Positions 46,961-56,202 of a stretch of 64,000 bases of DNA are shown here, piece by piece; within the stretch, counting starts at the first letter, position 1, and every line of letters begins with the position of its first letter. Position numbers and translations under genes: made by a program. Source of the DNA: Solirubrobacter phytolaccae (GTDB lineage: Bacteria; Actinomycetota; Thermoleophilia; Solirubrobacterales; Solirubrobacteraceae); NCBI RefSeq assembly GCF_027587195.1, contig NZ_JAPDDP010000024.1:1-64000 (forward strand). Reading direction: 5' to 3'. Below the pieces are notes generated by a model. That model was not told the origin of the DNA. It saw only the letters and a list, made by a program, of their open reading frames with translations, and searched no databases.

Positions 46961-47257
46961 ATGATTCAAGAAGACGACGTTTTCGAAGCCCTCTCGAACG
47001 TGATCGACCCGGAGCTCGGCCTCGACTTCGTCGAGCTCGGCCTCGTCTACGGTGTCGAGATCGACGGCAGCAAGGTCGGCATCACCTTCACGCTGACGAC
47101 CCCGGCCTGCCCGATCGGCCCCCAGGTCTCCGAGCAGATGCAGGAGTTCGTCGGCGAGCTCCCGGGCGTGACCGAGGTCACCCCGAACATGGTCTTCACC
47201 CCCGCGTGGACCCCGGACAAGATGTCCGAGGACGCGAAGTTCGCGCTCGGCTACTGA
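46961..47257 (+). CDS. MIP18/DUF59 family Fe-S cluster assembly protein (SufT/PaaD-like)
   Basis: This is a 98-residue protein; the ATG at 46961 gives the usual family length. It has the family signature I-D-P-E-L-G-L-D-F-V-E-L-G-L-V-Y near residues 15-30, the conserved Cys in T-T-P-A-C-P-I-G (Cys50), and an end with W-T-P-D-K-M-S-E-D-A. Members help assemble or carry Fe-S clusters; in actinobacteria they often accompany suf genes, but no suf gene is in this window. It is cytoplasmic and stands alone, convergent with the response regulator (3-bp gap). It could instead be called a generic metal-sulfur cluster assembly factor. Confidence 0.92.
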   Translation: MIQEDDVFEALSNVIDPELGLDFVELGLVYGVEIDGSKVGITFTLTTPACPIGPQVSEQMQEFVGELPGVTEVTPNMVFTPAWTPDKMSEDAKFALGY

Positions 47258-47260
47258 GGA

Positions 47261-47920
47261 CTAGCGCCGGGACGTGCCGGGCGCGATGAGCCCGGTCTCG
47301 TAGGCGAAGATCACGGCCTGCACGCGGCTCGTCAGGCCGAGCTTGGCGAGCATGCGGCCGACGTGGCTCTTGACCGTGCTCTCCTCGAGATAGAGGTGGG
47401 CGGCGATATCGGCGTTGCTGCGGCCCGCCGCGATCCCGAGCAGGACGTCGCGTTCGCGCGGGGTGAGGTCCGCGAGCGCCGGGTCGCCGGCGCGGGCAGG
47501 GGCCGCCGAGACGAACTGGGCGAGCAGGCGGCGGGTGACCTCGGGCGAGATCAGGGCGTCGCCGCTCGCGACGACGCGGACCGCTTCGATGATGCGCTCG
47601 GGCGGCGAGTCCTTGACGAGGAAGCCGACGGCGCCGGCCTGCAGGGCCTCGACGACGTACTCGTCGAGGTCGAAGGTGGTGATGACGATGACCTTGACGT
47701 TGCTGTCGCGGAGGCGGCGCGTGGCCTCGAGGCCGTCCATCCGGGGCATCCGGATGTCGATGAGCAGGACGTCCGGGGTGCGTCGCTCGACCTGGCCGAG
47801 CGCGTCGAGCCCGTCGGTGGCCTCGCCCACGACCTCGATGTCCTCGGCTCTCCCGAGGATCATCCGCAGCCCTTGGCGGGCGATCGCCTGGTCGTCGGCG
47901 ATGACGACGCGGATGCTCAC
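47261..47920 (-). CDS. NarL/LuxR-type response regulator
   Basis: This is a 219-residue protein. The receiver domain (1-120) has the acidic pair Asp9-Asp10, phospho-acceptor Asp55 in V-L-L-I-D-I-R-M-P, Thr at V-I-T-T-F and Lys in F-L-V-K-D-S. A LuxR-type helix-turn-helix follows (about 150-210) with L-T-P-R-E-R-D-V-L and S-N-A-D-I-A-x-x-L-Y-L-E-E-S-T-V-K-S-H-V. It forms a two-component pair with the histidine kinase immediately upstream, whose stop overlaps this start by four bases. The divergent MMPL/ABC genes are the obvious regulatory targets (inference). Confidence 0.95.
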   Translation of the reverse strand: MSIRVVIADDQAIARQGLRMILGRAEDIEVVGEATDGLDALGQVERRTPDVLLIDIRMPRMDGLEATRRLRDSNVKVIVITTFDLDEYVVEALQAGAVGFLVKDSPPERIIEAVRVVASGDALISPEVTRRLLAQFVSAAPARAGDPALADLTPRERDVLLGIAAGRSNADIAAHLYLEESTVKSHVGRMLAKLGLTSRVQAVIFAYETGLIAPGTSRR

Positions 47921-48978
47921 GGCGTCACCGCTGCTCGGTCCCTCGCCGGCCGGGACTCGGGCTGGAGGGGCAGGCTCGCGCGCACCGACCAGCCGCCGGC
48001 GCTCGGCCCGGCGGTGAGGGAGCCGCCGACGATCGCGACGCGTTCGCGCATGCCGCCGATGCCGCCGCCGGGCCGGGCGTCGGCGCCGCCGACGCCGTCG
48101 TCGTCCACGGCGATCGTCAAGGCCCGCTCGCCGTATACGACGTGGACGCGCACGACGGTGGCGCTCGAATGGCGGACGACGTTCGTCAACGACTCCTGCA
48201 GGACGCGGTAGGCGCAGACCTCGATCTCGTCCGAGAGCGGGCGACCGGCGCCGTCGACGTGCAGGTCGACGGCGAGCCCGGCGTCGCGCGCGGGCTGGAG
48301 CAGCTGGTCGACGTGCTCGAGCCGCGGCGTGGGCGTGACGGTCGCCGGGCCTGAATCACGCAGGACGCCGAGGGCGCGGCGGGTCTGGCCGAGCGCCTCG
48401 GAGGTCAGGCGGTGGATGCTCGCCAGGGCGTCGCGCACCTCCGGGTCCGACACCGCGCCGCGCGCGCCGCTCGCGCCGGCGGCCTGCAGCGAGATCGCGC
48501 TCAGGTGGTGCCCGGTGATGTCGTGCACGTCGCGGGCGATCCGCAGCCGCTCCTCGGCCACGGCACGCTCGACGTCGCGGTCGCGCAGCTCGGCGATCCG
48601 CCGCGCGTGCTCGCGGGCCTCGCGGGTGCGCTCACGCTCGCGACGGATCGAGCCGCCGATCAGCACCGGGGTCGCGCCGATCGCGAAGCCGAGGACGATG
48701 CGCATGATCACCGGAGTGACAGGATCCGTGCCGGCGATCGCGATCGCGGTGGCCATCGTCGCGCCGGCGTAGGCGGTCAGCGGGAGCGTGACCCGGGGCG
48801 CGCTGTGAATCGCGGCCAGCGCGCAGAGCAGGAGGGCGAACACGGCCGGCACGACGGCGGGGTAGCCGAGCGCCATCCCGGTCGCGGCGAGGGCCAGCGC
48901 GACGACGGCGATCAGGAGCGTGTGCGACCGCCAGAACGCGACCGGCGCGGTCCAGAGGTTGTCGGCGCGTCGCGGCAC
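47917..48978 (-). CDS. Histidine kinase of the HisKA_3 (NarX/DesK-like) type
   Basis: This is a 353-residue membrane kinase from GTG 48978; a longer version from 49032 is possible but has no better ribosome site. It has four to five N-terminal hydrophobic helices (about 15-110) with little extracellular sequence, then a charged coiled coil. The phospho-acceptor His is in R-D-V-H-D-I-T-G-H-H-L-S (residue 152). The ATPase domain has the N-box E-S-L-T-N-V-V-R-H and G-boxes D-D-D-G-V-G-G and G-I-G-G-M-R-E-R-V. Such intramembrane-sensing kinases commonly control efflux pumps in response to envelope-active compounds. Its regulator follows with a 4-bp overlap. Confidence 0.93.
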   Translation of the reverse strand: MPRRADNLWTAPVAFWRSHTLLIAVVALALAATGMALGYPAVVPAVFALLLCALAAIHSAPRVTLPLTAYAGATMATAIAIAGTDPVTPVIMRIVLGFAIGATPVLIGGSIRRERERTREAREHARRIAELRDRDVERAVAEERLRIARDVHDITGHHLSAISLQAAGASGARGAVSDPEVRDALASIHRLTSEALGQTRRALGVLRDSGPATVTPTPRLEHVDQLLQPARDAGLAVDLHVDGAGRPLSDEIEVCAYRVLQESLTNVVRHSSATVVRVHVVYGERALTIAVDDDGVGGADARPGGGIGGMRERVAIVGGSLTAGPSAGGWSVRASLPLQPESRPARDRAAVTP

Positions 48979-48990
48979 AGCGCCAGCGTA
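48979..48990 (-). promoter_or_regulatory. Possible leaderless -10 box for the histidine kinase
   Basis: On the minus strand TACGCT ends six bases before GTG 48978, and there is no Shine-Dalgarno sequence, which would fit a leaderless transcript. The -35 region is poor. The rest of the 150-bp divergent region up to the MMPL gene shows no clear second promoter. Confidence 0.25.
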
Positions 48991-49129
48991 GCCCTGGGGG
49001 GTTCCTACTAAAGGCGGAACTCGCTGCCCCATTTGGGCGAAGGCGGAAGGGGGCCAACGGCGGTCGTCGCGGCGCTTCGGGACCCCGATGGTGGTGAGTG
49101 CAACCCCTCCCCAAGCGAAGGATCTCCCG

Positions 49130-51265
49130 ATGGCAACCGCCCTCTACACCCTCGGCCGCACCGCCTTTCGCCGGCGCAAGCTCGTGCTGGCCACGTGGCT
49201 CGTCCTGCTCGGCGGCATGTTCGCCGCGGCGGCGACGTTGAGCGGCTCGACGACCGACGCCGCGACGATGCCGGGCACCGAGTCCCAACGCGCGGCCGAC
49301 CTGCTCGCGGAGCGGCTCCCGGAGGCCAACGGCGCGTCAGGGCGGATCGTCTTCGCCGCGCCTGCAGGCGAGCGGCTGACCGGTGCGCGCGCGAGCGCCG
49401 TCGCCGCCGCCGGCGCGGCCGCCGCCAAGGCACCCGGCGTGCTGGACGTGAGCGACGCGCTGACGTCCGAGGACGGGCGCATCGCGCTCGTCCAGGTGAG
49501 CTGGGGGGACGAGGCGAGCGAGCTGCCCGAAGGCTCGGTCGCGGCCGTGCGAACCGCCGCGGAGACGGCGCGCGAAGCGGGCGTCCAGGTCGAGTTCGGC
49601 GGCGATGCGGTCGACTCCGAGCCGTCCGTCGGCGGCCTCGGCGAGCTCGTCGGCCTCGCCGTCGCGGGGCTCGTGCTCCTGATCACGTTCGGGTCGCTCG
49701 TCGCGGCCGGGCTGCCGCTGCTGACGGCCTTGATCGGCGTCGTGATCGGGATCATGGGGATCACGGCGCTCACCGGCTTCGTCGACATGGACTCGTCCGT
49801 GCCGACCGTCGCGCTGATGCTCGGGCTGGCTGTCGGCATCGACTACGCGCTGTTCATCATCTCGCGCCACCGCGCGCAGCTGTTCGAAGGGCTGGAGCCC
49901 GAGGAGTCCGCCGCCCGCGCCGTGGGCACCGCCGGCAGCGCGGTCGTGTTCGCCGGCGCGACCGTGGTGATCGCGCTCGCCTCGCTGTCCATCGTCGGGA
50001 TCCCGTTCATGACCGCGATGGGCCTGGCCGCCGCGGGCACGGTCGCCGTCGCCGTCGCGATCTCGCTCACGCTGGTTCCCGCGCTGCTCGGGTTCGCGGG
50101 GGCGCGGCTGATGAAGGGCAAGAACTTCGAGACCGGACCGCGCGCGGCACGGCCCACGCTCGGCGCGCGCTGGGTCGCCCGCGTCACCCGCGCCCGTGGC
50201 GCGGCCGTGCTGTTCTCCGTGCTCGCACTGCTGGCGCTCGCCGCTCCGGTGTTGGACATGCGCCTCGGCCAGCCCGACGACTCGACCGCCGCGCCGCACG
50301 AGACCAACCGCAAGGCCTACGACCTGCTCGTCGATGGGTTCGGGCCGGGCTTCAACGGGCCGCTGATGCTCGTGGTCGACGCGCCCGAGGCGCGGGGCGC
50401 GGCCGACGCCGCCGCGCAGGAGCTCGGGCAGCTCGAAGGCGTCGCCGCCGTCGGCACGCCCGTGGTCAACGCGGCGGGCGACACCGCGATCGTCTCGCTC
50501 ACGCCCCGCAGCGGCCCGTCCACGGAGGCCACGAAGGAGCTCGTCGAGCAGATCCGCAGCCGCACCGACGCGCTCGACCGCGAGCTCGGCGCGACCATCC
50601 TCGTGACGGGGCAGACCGCCGCCAACATCGACTTCGCCGACCGGCTGTCCGGCGCGCTGATCCCCTATCTGGCCCTGATCGTCGGTCTCGCGTTCTTGCT
50701 CCTGCTGATCGCGTTCCGGTCGATCCTGGTCCCGCTCACGGCGGTCGGCGGGTTCCTGCTGACGATCGGCGCGGCGTGCGGCACGCTCGTCGCGGTGTTC
50801 CAGCAGGGCACGCTCGCCGGCGTGTTCGGCGTCGAGCAGACCGCGCCGATCGTCTCGGTGCTGCCGATCTTCATCATCGGCATCCTGTTCGGGCTCGCGA
50901 TGGACTACCAGGTGTTCCTGGTGTCCCGGATGCGTGAGGAGCACGTGCACGGCGCGGACCCGACACGCGCGATCACCGAGGGCTTCCGGCACGGCGCGCG
51001 CGTGGTCACCGGGGCGGCGCTGATCATGATCGGGGTCTTCGCGGGCTTCGTCACCGAGGACGCCGTGCTGATCAAGTCGATCGGCTTCACGCTCGCGTGC
51101 GGGATCCTGATCGACGCGTTCGTGGTGCGGATGACGTTGATCCCGGCGCTGATGGCGGTGCTCGGCGAACGCGCGTGGTGGCTGCCGGGCTGGCTCGAAC
51201 GGCTGGTGCCGCGCGTGGACCTCGAGGGCGAGCAGCTCTCCAAGCGACTGGAGGCGAAGGCATGA
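49130..51265 (+). CDS. MMPL-family (RND superfamily) transporter
   Basis: This is a 711-residue protein. The ATG at 49130 follows a GAAGGA ribosome site at 49117-49122 and avoids an unlikely N-terminal extension from 49088. It has the two-fold MMPL layout: one membrane helix, an extracellular domain (about 45-180), five to six helices including V-G-I-D-Y-A-L-F-I-I-S-R-H-R, a second extracellular domain (about 370-520) and a second helix bundle with F-G-L-A-M-D-Y-Q-V-F-L-V-S-R-M-R-E-E. The two D-Y motifs are the proton-relay signature. It belongs to the compact actinobacterial group (ActII-3/YdfJ-like) linked to export of lipids or drugs. It is the first gene of an export operon facing away from a two-component system. 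Confidence 0.94.
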   Translation: MATALYTLGRTAFRRRKLVLATWLVLLGGMFAAAATLSGSTTDAATMPGTESQRAADLLAERLPEANGASGRIVFAAPAGERLTGARASAVAAAGAAAAKAPGVLDVSDALTSEDGRIALVQVSWGDEASELPEGSVAAVRTAAETAREAGVQVEFGGDAVDSEPSVGGLGELVGLAVAGLVLLITFGSLVAAGLPLLTALIGVVIGIMGITALTGFVDMDSSVPTVALMLGLAVGIDYALFIISRHRAQLFEGLEPEESAARAVGTAGSAVVFAGATVVIALASLSIVGIPFMTAMGLAAAGTVAVAVAISLTLVPALLGFAGARLMKGKNFETGPRAARPTLGARWVARVTRARGAAVLFSVLALLALAAPVLDMRLGQPDDSTAAPHETNRKAYDLLVDGFGPGFNGPLMLVVDAPEARGAADAAAQELGQLEGVAAVGTPVVNAAGDTAIVSLTPRSGPSTEATKELVEQIRSRTDALDRELGATILVTGQTAANIDFADRLSGALIPYLALIVGLAFLLLLIAFRSILVPLTAVGGFLLTIGAACGTLVAVFQQGTLAGVFGVEQTAPIVSVLPIFIIGILFGLAMDYQVFLVSRMREEHVHGADPTRAITEGFRHGARVVTGAALIMIGVFAGFVTEDAVLIKSIGFTLACGILIDAFVVRMTLIPALMAVLGERAWWLPGWLERLVPRVDLEGEQLSKRLEAKA

Positions 51266-51987
51266 GGCCCGCGATCGCCCTCACCACCGTGAGCCGGAGC
51301 TACGGCCGGGGCGACAGCGCGGTGCGGGCGCTCGGGAACGTCTCGCTCGAGTTCCCGGCGGGGAGCTTCACCGCGATCATGGGCCCGTCCGGCTCGGGGA
51401 AGACGACCCTGCTGCAGTGCGCCGCCGGCCTGGACCGGCCGGACTCGGGCAGCGTCCGCGTCGGCGAGCTGGAGCTGACGGAGCTGAGCGAGAAGCGGCT
51501 GGCGCAGCTGCGGCGGCGCGAGGTCGGGTTCGTGTTCCAGTCGTTCAACCTGCTGCCGTCGCTGACCGCGGCGCAGAACGTCGTGCTGCCGCTGCGGCTG
51601 GGCGGGCAGCGCCCGAAGCGCGGGACGGCGCGGGCGGCGCTGGACCGGGTCGGCCTGGGCAAGCGCGCGCGGCACCTGCCGGCGGAGCTGTCGGGCGGCC
51701 AGCAGCAGCGGGTCGCGATCGCGCGGGCGTTGGTGGCCGAGCCGCGCGTGATCTTCGCGGACGAGCCGACCGGCGCGCTGGACACGCGCTCAGCCCGCGA
51801 GGCGCTCGCGCTGCTGCGCTCGCTCGTGGACGAGGACGGCCGCACGATCGTGATGGTCACGCACGACCCGGTGGCGGCGGCGGTCGCAGACCGGGTCGTG
51901 TTCCTCGCGGACGGGCAGGTCGTCGACTCGATGACAGCGCCGCGGGCCGACGCGGTCGCGGCCCGCATGACCGCGCTGGGGGCTTGA
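51262..51987 (+). CDS. ABC transporter ATP-binding protein (MacB/LolD type)
   Basis: This is a 241-residue ATPase. Walker A is G-P-S-G-S-G-K-T-T (41-49), the Q-loop is F-Q-S-F-N-L-L-P (Gln93), the signature is L-S-G-G-Q-Q-Q-R (143-150), Walker B is V-I-F-A-D-E-P (163-169) and the switch is His201 in V-T-H-D. The length and the S-F-N-L-L-P-S-L-T-A stretch place it in the MJ0796/MacB/LolD family, which energises FtsX-type permeases. The start overlaps the MMPL stop (ATGA) and the permease gene starts 3 bp after its stop, so the three genes are one operon. Confidence 0.96.
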   Translation: MRPAIALTTVSRSYGRGDSAVRALGNVSLEFPAGSFTAIMGPSGSGKTTLLQCAAGLDRPDSGSVRVGELELTELSEKRLAQLRRREVGFVFQSFNLLPSLTAAQNVVLPLRLGGQRPKRGTARAALDRVGLGKRARHLPAELSGGQQQRVAIARALVAEPRVIFADEPTGALDTRSAREALALLRSLVDEDGRTIVMVTHDPVAAAVADRVVFLADGQVVDSMTAPRADAVAARMTALGA

Positions 51988-51990
51988 GCG

Positions 51991-54402
51991 ATGCTCGCGA
52001 TCGGCCTGCGCACGTTGCGCACCCGTGCCGGGTCGTTCCTCGGCGCGTTCATCATGCTCGCGATCGTGGCGACGGTCGTCGCCTCCGCCGGCCAGCTGAT
52101 GGCCAGCGCCCTGCGCGACCCGGGCCCCGGCCGCTTCGCCCGTGCCGACCTCGTGGTGCGCGCGCAGTCGGAGGTCACGCTCGGCCGCGGCGAGGCGCAG
52201 GAGATCATCTCGGTCCCCCGCTCGGCGCGGGTGTCGGACGCGACCGTGACGAAGCTCGCCGACCTCCCCGGGGTCGAGCGTGCCGTCGGCGACCTCTCCG
52301 TCCCGGTGTCGGTGTCCGGCCGTGACGCCCACGTCCACGGCTGGCCCGCCGCGGCGCTCACGCCTTACCGGCTGACCGAGGGCCGGGCACCGCGGATGGC
52401 CGACGAGGTCGTGCTCGACGCCGGCGTCGCGCACGGCGTGCACGTCGGCGAAGCCGTGCGGGTCGTCACGCCCGCGGGTGTGCGTACGCTGCGGATGACC
52501 GGGATCGTCGCGCGGCAGCCGCTCCAGTCCGCGCTGTTCATGACCGACCGCGCCGCGCGGGAGCTCTCCGGCGGCTACGACGCGGTCGCGTTGACGGTCG
52601 CCCCCGGGTTCGACGCGCAAGCGCTGCGCACGCGCCTCGGTCCCGGCATGGAGGTCCTCCCGCGCAGCGAGGCGTCGGCCGCCGACGCGGGCAACCCGCG
52701 TGCGCTCGCGCAGGAGGAGCTGTTCGCCGTCATCGGCGCCGGCGGCGGGATGACGATCTTCGTCGCGATCTTCGTGGTCGCCGGGACGATCACGTTCATC
52801 ACCGACCGGCGGCGGCGCGAGATCGCGCTGCTCCGGGCCATGGGCGCCACGCCCGGCCAGGTGCGGCGGATGCTGCTGGTGGAGACGGCGCTGGTGGGCC
52901 TGCTCGCCGGCGCGGTGGGCTGTGGTGGCGCGCTGCTGCTCGCCGGGACCCTCGCCGACGCGCTGACGAACGTCGGCGTCGCCCCCGAGGGCTTCACGGT
53001 GCGGCCGCACTGGATTGCGCACGTGGTCGGTCTCGTCGCGGGGACGCTCGTGGCGCTGCTGGCGTCGCTCGTCGCCGTCCGACGCGGGTTGAAGGTGCGG
53101 CCGGGCGAGGCGCTCGTGGCCGCCGCGGTGCCGCAGCGCCGGCTCGGCCCGGTGCGCGCGGTGCTCGGCCTGCTGGCGCTCGGCGGCGGCGTGACGCTCG
53201 TGATCGCGCTCTCGCACGATGCCACCGCGTACGCGGTGCTGGCCGCGCTGTGCTTCGCGCTCGGCGTCGCGACCCTCTCGCCGCTGCTGCTCGGGCATCC
53301 GGCCGCGCTGCTCGGCCGCCTGATCGGCGCCGACGGCGCGAGCCGCTTCCTTGCCGGCGCCGGGCTTGCGACGGGGCGCTTCCGCGTCGGTGCCGTCGCC
53401 GGGCCGATTGCGCTGGTCGTCGCGCTCGCGGGGGCCCAGGTCATCTCGATCGCGACGGCGGGAGAGGCCGTCCGCGAGGTCAGCGCCGCTCGCGTGCAGG
53501 CCGACCACGTCCTGGTCGCGAGCAGCGGCGGCGGGCTCCCGCCCGAGATCGCCGACCGGCTGGGCGCCACCGGGATGGTCGCCACCGAGGTCTTCCTGCT
53601 GGACCGCGAGCTGTCCAACGGCAGCAGCGCGTGGCCGGCCGCCGGGCTTGATCCCGAGACCCTCGACGGGACGCTCGATCTCGATGTCCGAGCGGGCTCG
53701 CTGACCGACGTGCGCGGCGACGGGATCGCGGTCAGCACGCGGCTGGCCGAGGCCGGGGACGTCGAGCTCGGCGCGACGCTCAGCGCGCGGATGGCCGACG
53801 CCGGCCCGCGGAGGCTCCGCGTCGTCGCGATCTACGAGCGCGCGCTGGGGATGGGGGACATCGTGCTCCCGCGTGCGCTGGCGCTCGAGCACGCGACCGC
53901 ACCGCTCGACTCGGCCGTGTTCGTCCGCGGTCACGCCGACGTCGAGTTCCCGACCGTCGAGCGCCTGACCCGCGCCGACTACTTCCGCGCGCTCGACAGC
54001 GAGCTCGAGGACGGAGCCCAGGTGCAGTGGGTCGTCGCCGCGCTGATGCTGCTGATGGCGGCCATGGCCGTGTTCAACAGCGGCGCGATGGCGGCGGCCG
54101 AGCGCCGCCCGGAGCTCGTGCTCGCCCGGCTCGCCGGCGCGACCCGCGGGCAGATCACCCGCGCGCAGACCATCGAGGCGCTCGCGACGACGGCGGTCGG
54201 CATCGTCGGTGGTGTCGCGATCGTCATGGCCTCGCTCGCGGGCATCGGCAACGACGCGCAGGCCGGCACGCTGGTCGTCCCGCTCGGCCAGACGGCATTC
54301 GTCCTCGCCCTGGGCGCGACGCTCGGCCTGCTCGGCACGCTGCTGCCCGCGGCCCTCCTCGGTCGCGCTCGGCTGACCGCGAACGCCGGGCTGCGCGAGT
54401 GA
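51991..54402 (+). CDS. ABC transporter permease with duplicated FtsX domains
   Basis: This is an 803-residue protein. An N-terminal helix (about 12-35) is followed by a large extracytoplasmic region. A three-helix FtsX core (about 250-365) then carries the F-I-T-D-R-R-R-R-E-I-A-L-L-R-A-M-G-A-T motif. Further helices, a second extracytoplasmic region and a second FtsX core (about 680-795) with E-R-R-P-E-L-V-L-A-R-L-A-G-A-T complete it. This fused arrangement lets one polypeptide do the work of a permease dimer. With the MacB/LolD-type ATPase it likely exports or extracts a peptide or lipid-like compound. The cargo is unknown; antibiotic resistance or lipoprotein handling are the common alternatives. 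Confidence 0.93.
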   Translation: MLAIGLRTLRTRAGSFLGAFIMLAIVATVVASAGQLMASALRDPGPGRFARADLVVRAQSEVTLGRGEAQEIISVPRSARVSDATVTKLADLPGVERAVGDLSVPVSVSGRDAHVHGWPAAALTPYRLTEGRAPRMADEVVLDAGVAHGVHVGEAVRVVTPAGVRTLRMTGIVARQPLQSALFMTDRAARELSGGYDAVALTVAPGFDAQALRTRLGPGMEVLPRSEASAADAGNPRALAQEELFAVIGAGGGMTIFVAIFVVAGTITFITDRRRREIALLRAMGATPGQVRRMLLVETALVGLLAGAVGCGGALLLAGTLADALTNVGVAPEGFTVRPHWIAHVVGLVAGTLVALLASLVAVRRGLKVRPGEALVAAAVPQRRLGPVRAVLGLLALGGGVTLVIALSHDATAYAVLAALCFALGVATLSPLLLGHPAALLGRLIGADGASRFLAGAGLATGRFRVGAVAGPIALVVALAGAQVISIATAGEAVREVSAARVQADHVLVASSGGGLPPEIADRLGATGMVATEVFLLDRELSNGSSAWPAAGLDPETLDGTLDLDVRAGSLTDVRGDGIAVSTRLAEAGDVELGATLSARMADAGPRRLRVVAIYERALGMGDIVLPRALALEHATAPLDSAVFVRGHADVEFPTVERLTRADYFRALDSELEDGAQVQWVVAALMLLMAAMAVFNSGAMAAAERRPELVLARLAGATRGQITRAQTIEALATTAVGIVGGVAIVMASLAGIGNDAQAGTLVVPLGQTAFVLALGATLGLLGTLLPAALLGRARLTANAGLRE

Positions 54403-54439
54403 CCGTCACAGATCCGCGCGTGCCTCGCAATATGGAGGC

Positions 54440-54955
54440 ATGGGTCACGATCCACTGAGTGACGGCGCCGGGTTCTACCGGCGCCACGAACGCGCGGTGG
54501 TGGCGTTCGTGGGCTCGATGGTGCGGGACCCGGAGGTCACCGTGGACGTGGTGGCCGAGACGTTCGCGCGGGCGTACGAGTCGCGCGGGACGTACCGGTC
54601 CGAGCTCGGCGGTGAGCGGGCGTGGGTGCTCGGCATCGCGCGGCACGTCGTGCTCGCGGCGTGGAGGAAGGGCCGGGTCGAGAGCGAGATGCGCCAGCGG
54701 CTCGGGATGCGCACGTTGCATCCGAGCACGGCGACGCTGGCCTCGGTCGAGGAGGCCGTGCTCGAGTCGGAGGCCGCCGTCGTCGCGGCGTGGCTGTCCG
54801 ACCTGCCGGAGGAGCAGCGGGAAGCGGTGCGGCGGCGGGTGCTGGCCGACGAGGACTACGACGCGATCGCGCGGGATCTCGAGTGCTCGCCGGCGGTGGT
54901 GCGCCAGCGGGTGAGCCGGGGGATCGCGACGCTGCGAAAGGGGCTCGAGTCATGA
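54440..54955 (+). CDS. ECF-like RNA polymerase sigma factor
   Basis: This is a 171-residue protein. Region 2 (about 10-75) has F-Y-R-R-H-E-R-A-V-V-A-F-V, D-V-V-A-E-T-F-A-R-A-Y and a W-V-L-G-I-A-R-H-V core. Region 4 (about 110-165) has L-P-E-E-Q-R-E-A-V-R-R-R-V and a helix-turn-helix E-D-Y-D-A-I-A-R-D-L-E-C-S-P-A-V-V-R-Q-R-V. That is the ECF two-domain layout. A GGAGG (54434-54438) lies one base before the ATG, too close for normal use, so the start may be leaderless or slightly misplaced. The stop overlaps the next gene's ATG. The coupled membrane protein is the likely regulator or output (inference). Confidence 0.9.
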   Translation: MGHDPLSDGAGFYRRHERAVVAFVGSMVRDPEVTVDVVAETFARAYESRGTYRSELGGERAWVLGIARHVVLAAWRKGRVESEMRQRLGMRTLHPSTATLASVEEAVLESEAAVVAAWLSDLPEEQREAVRRRVLADEDYDAIARDLECSPAVVRQRVSRGIATLRKGLES

Positions 54956-56160
54956 CCTTGATCCCGGAACTGGAACGTGAGCTGGAGCGGGTGATGCCGG
55001 TGCGCCGTGCGCGCAAGACTTTCCACGTCGGTGTGGGGATCGGGGTCGCGCTGCTGTGCGGCGGAACGGCGGCGCTCGCCGCGACCGGCGTGCTGCAGGT
55101 GCCGATCGGATCGCCGGCGGACAAGGAGGTCGAGCTCGAGCCCAGCGTCGGGGTCGGGGCGCTCGAGCCCGGCGGGGTGCGGGTGCTGGCGGTGCAGGCC
55201 GAGGACCCGGACGGCGGGCCGCCGTGGGGGCTGCGGATGGCGCGGACCACGCGCAAGCTGGGCTGCGTGCAGGCCGCGCGGATGCAGGACGGGAAGCTCG
55301 GCGTGCTCGGGCGCGACGACGCGTTCGGCAACGACGGCAAGTTCCACCCGATCCCCGACAGCAACGTCGGGCACCTGGGTGCGTGCACGCAGCTGGACGC
55401 CAAGGGGCAGCTGGTCACGAGCGTGCGGGTCGGTGGCATCGCCGCCAGCGCGAGCGTGATGGGCGGCTGCCATCTGCCGCAGACCACGACCGGCGTGCCG
55501 AAGGACGAGCTGTGCGACCCGCGGAGCGCCCGCACGCTCTACTTCGGCGTGCTCGGCCCGCAGGCCAAGAGCATCGTCGCGTACGGCAAGGAGATCCCGA
55601 CGACCGGCGAGGAAGGCGCCTACCTGATCGTCGACCGCATGGCCGACCGCGGGATCGGCGTCGGCAGCGGCATGGGCGCGTCTCCGTTCCCGACGAACTC
55701 GCCGATCAACGAGATCCGCTTCAAGGACGGCTCCTCGTGCGCGGTCACCGAGCGCGGGGCGGACGAGTCGTGCGTGAACCCCGGGTACGCCGCGCCGCCG
55801 GCACCCACGCTGACCGAAGCCGACGTGAAGTCCGCCATCCACGTGCGCAAGACGAAGGGCAAGAAGGGCGACCGCTGGAAGGTGCGGGTCAGCTTCCGCG
55901 CGCCGGTCGCGGTTCCGGACGCGAGCTCCGCGTACTCGATCGACCTGTCCGTGCCGCCGAACAAGCAGCGCCACACCGGGGTGAGCACCTCGACCTTCAA
56001 GAACATCAAGGCGGGCGAGACCGTCACGTTCACGTTCAACTCGCTCGGCGGCCACGGCCGCTACCACGGTGCGGTCAAGTACGGACGCGTGAACGGCATG
56101 TTCGGAATGCCGGGCCGTGACGGCCTCGAAGTCGGCAAGGTGTCCTTCCGGTTGCCGTAG
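54952..56160 (+). CDS. Short-anchored membrane protein coupled to the sigma factor
   Basis: This is a 402-residue protein whose ATG overlaps the sigma-factor stop (ATGA). About 24 cytoplasmic residues with charged R-E-L-E-R and R-R-A-R-K motifs are followed by one membrane helix (about 25-47), then a large extracytoplasmic region. That region has several cysteines (for example L-G-C-V-Q, G-A-C-T-Q, G-G-C-H-L, E-L-C-D-P, S-S-C-A-V, E-S-C-V-N), suggesting disulphides, and a beta-rich C-terminal end. Position after an ECF sigma gene and the one-helix topology suggest an anti-sigma or sensor role, but the cytoplasmic part is too short for a standard zinc-binding anti-sigma domain. Family not recognised. 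Confidence 0.82.
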   Translation: MTLIPELERELERVMPVRRARKTFHVGVGIGVALLCGGTAALAATGVLQVPIGSPADKEVELEPSVGVGALEPGGVRVLAVQAEDPDGGPPWGLRMARTTRKLGCVQAARMQDGKLGVLGRDDAFGNDGKFHPIPDSNVGHLGACTQLDAKGQLVTSVRVGGIAASASVMGGCHLPQTTTGVPKDELCDPRSARTLYFGVLGPQAKSIVAYGKEIPTTGEEGAYLIVDRMADRGIGVGSGMGASPFPTNSPINEIRFKDGSSCAVTERGADESCVNPGYAAPPAPTLTEADVKSAIHVRKTKGKKGDRWKVRVSFRAPVAVPDASSAYSIDLSVPPNKQRHTGVSTSTFKNIKAGETVTFTFNSLGGHGRYHGAVKYGRVNGMFGMPGRDGLEVGKVSFRLP

Positions 56161-56202
56161 CTCGGTCAGGAACTTTCCATCGGTCTGCGGGTTACACGGG
56201 GT

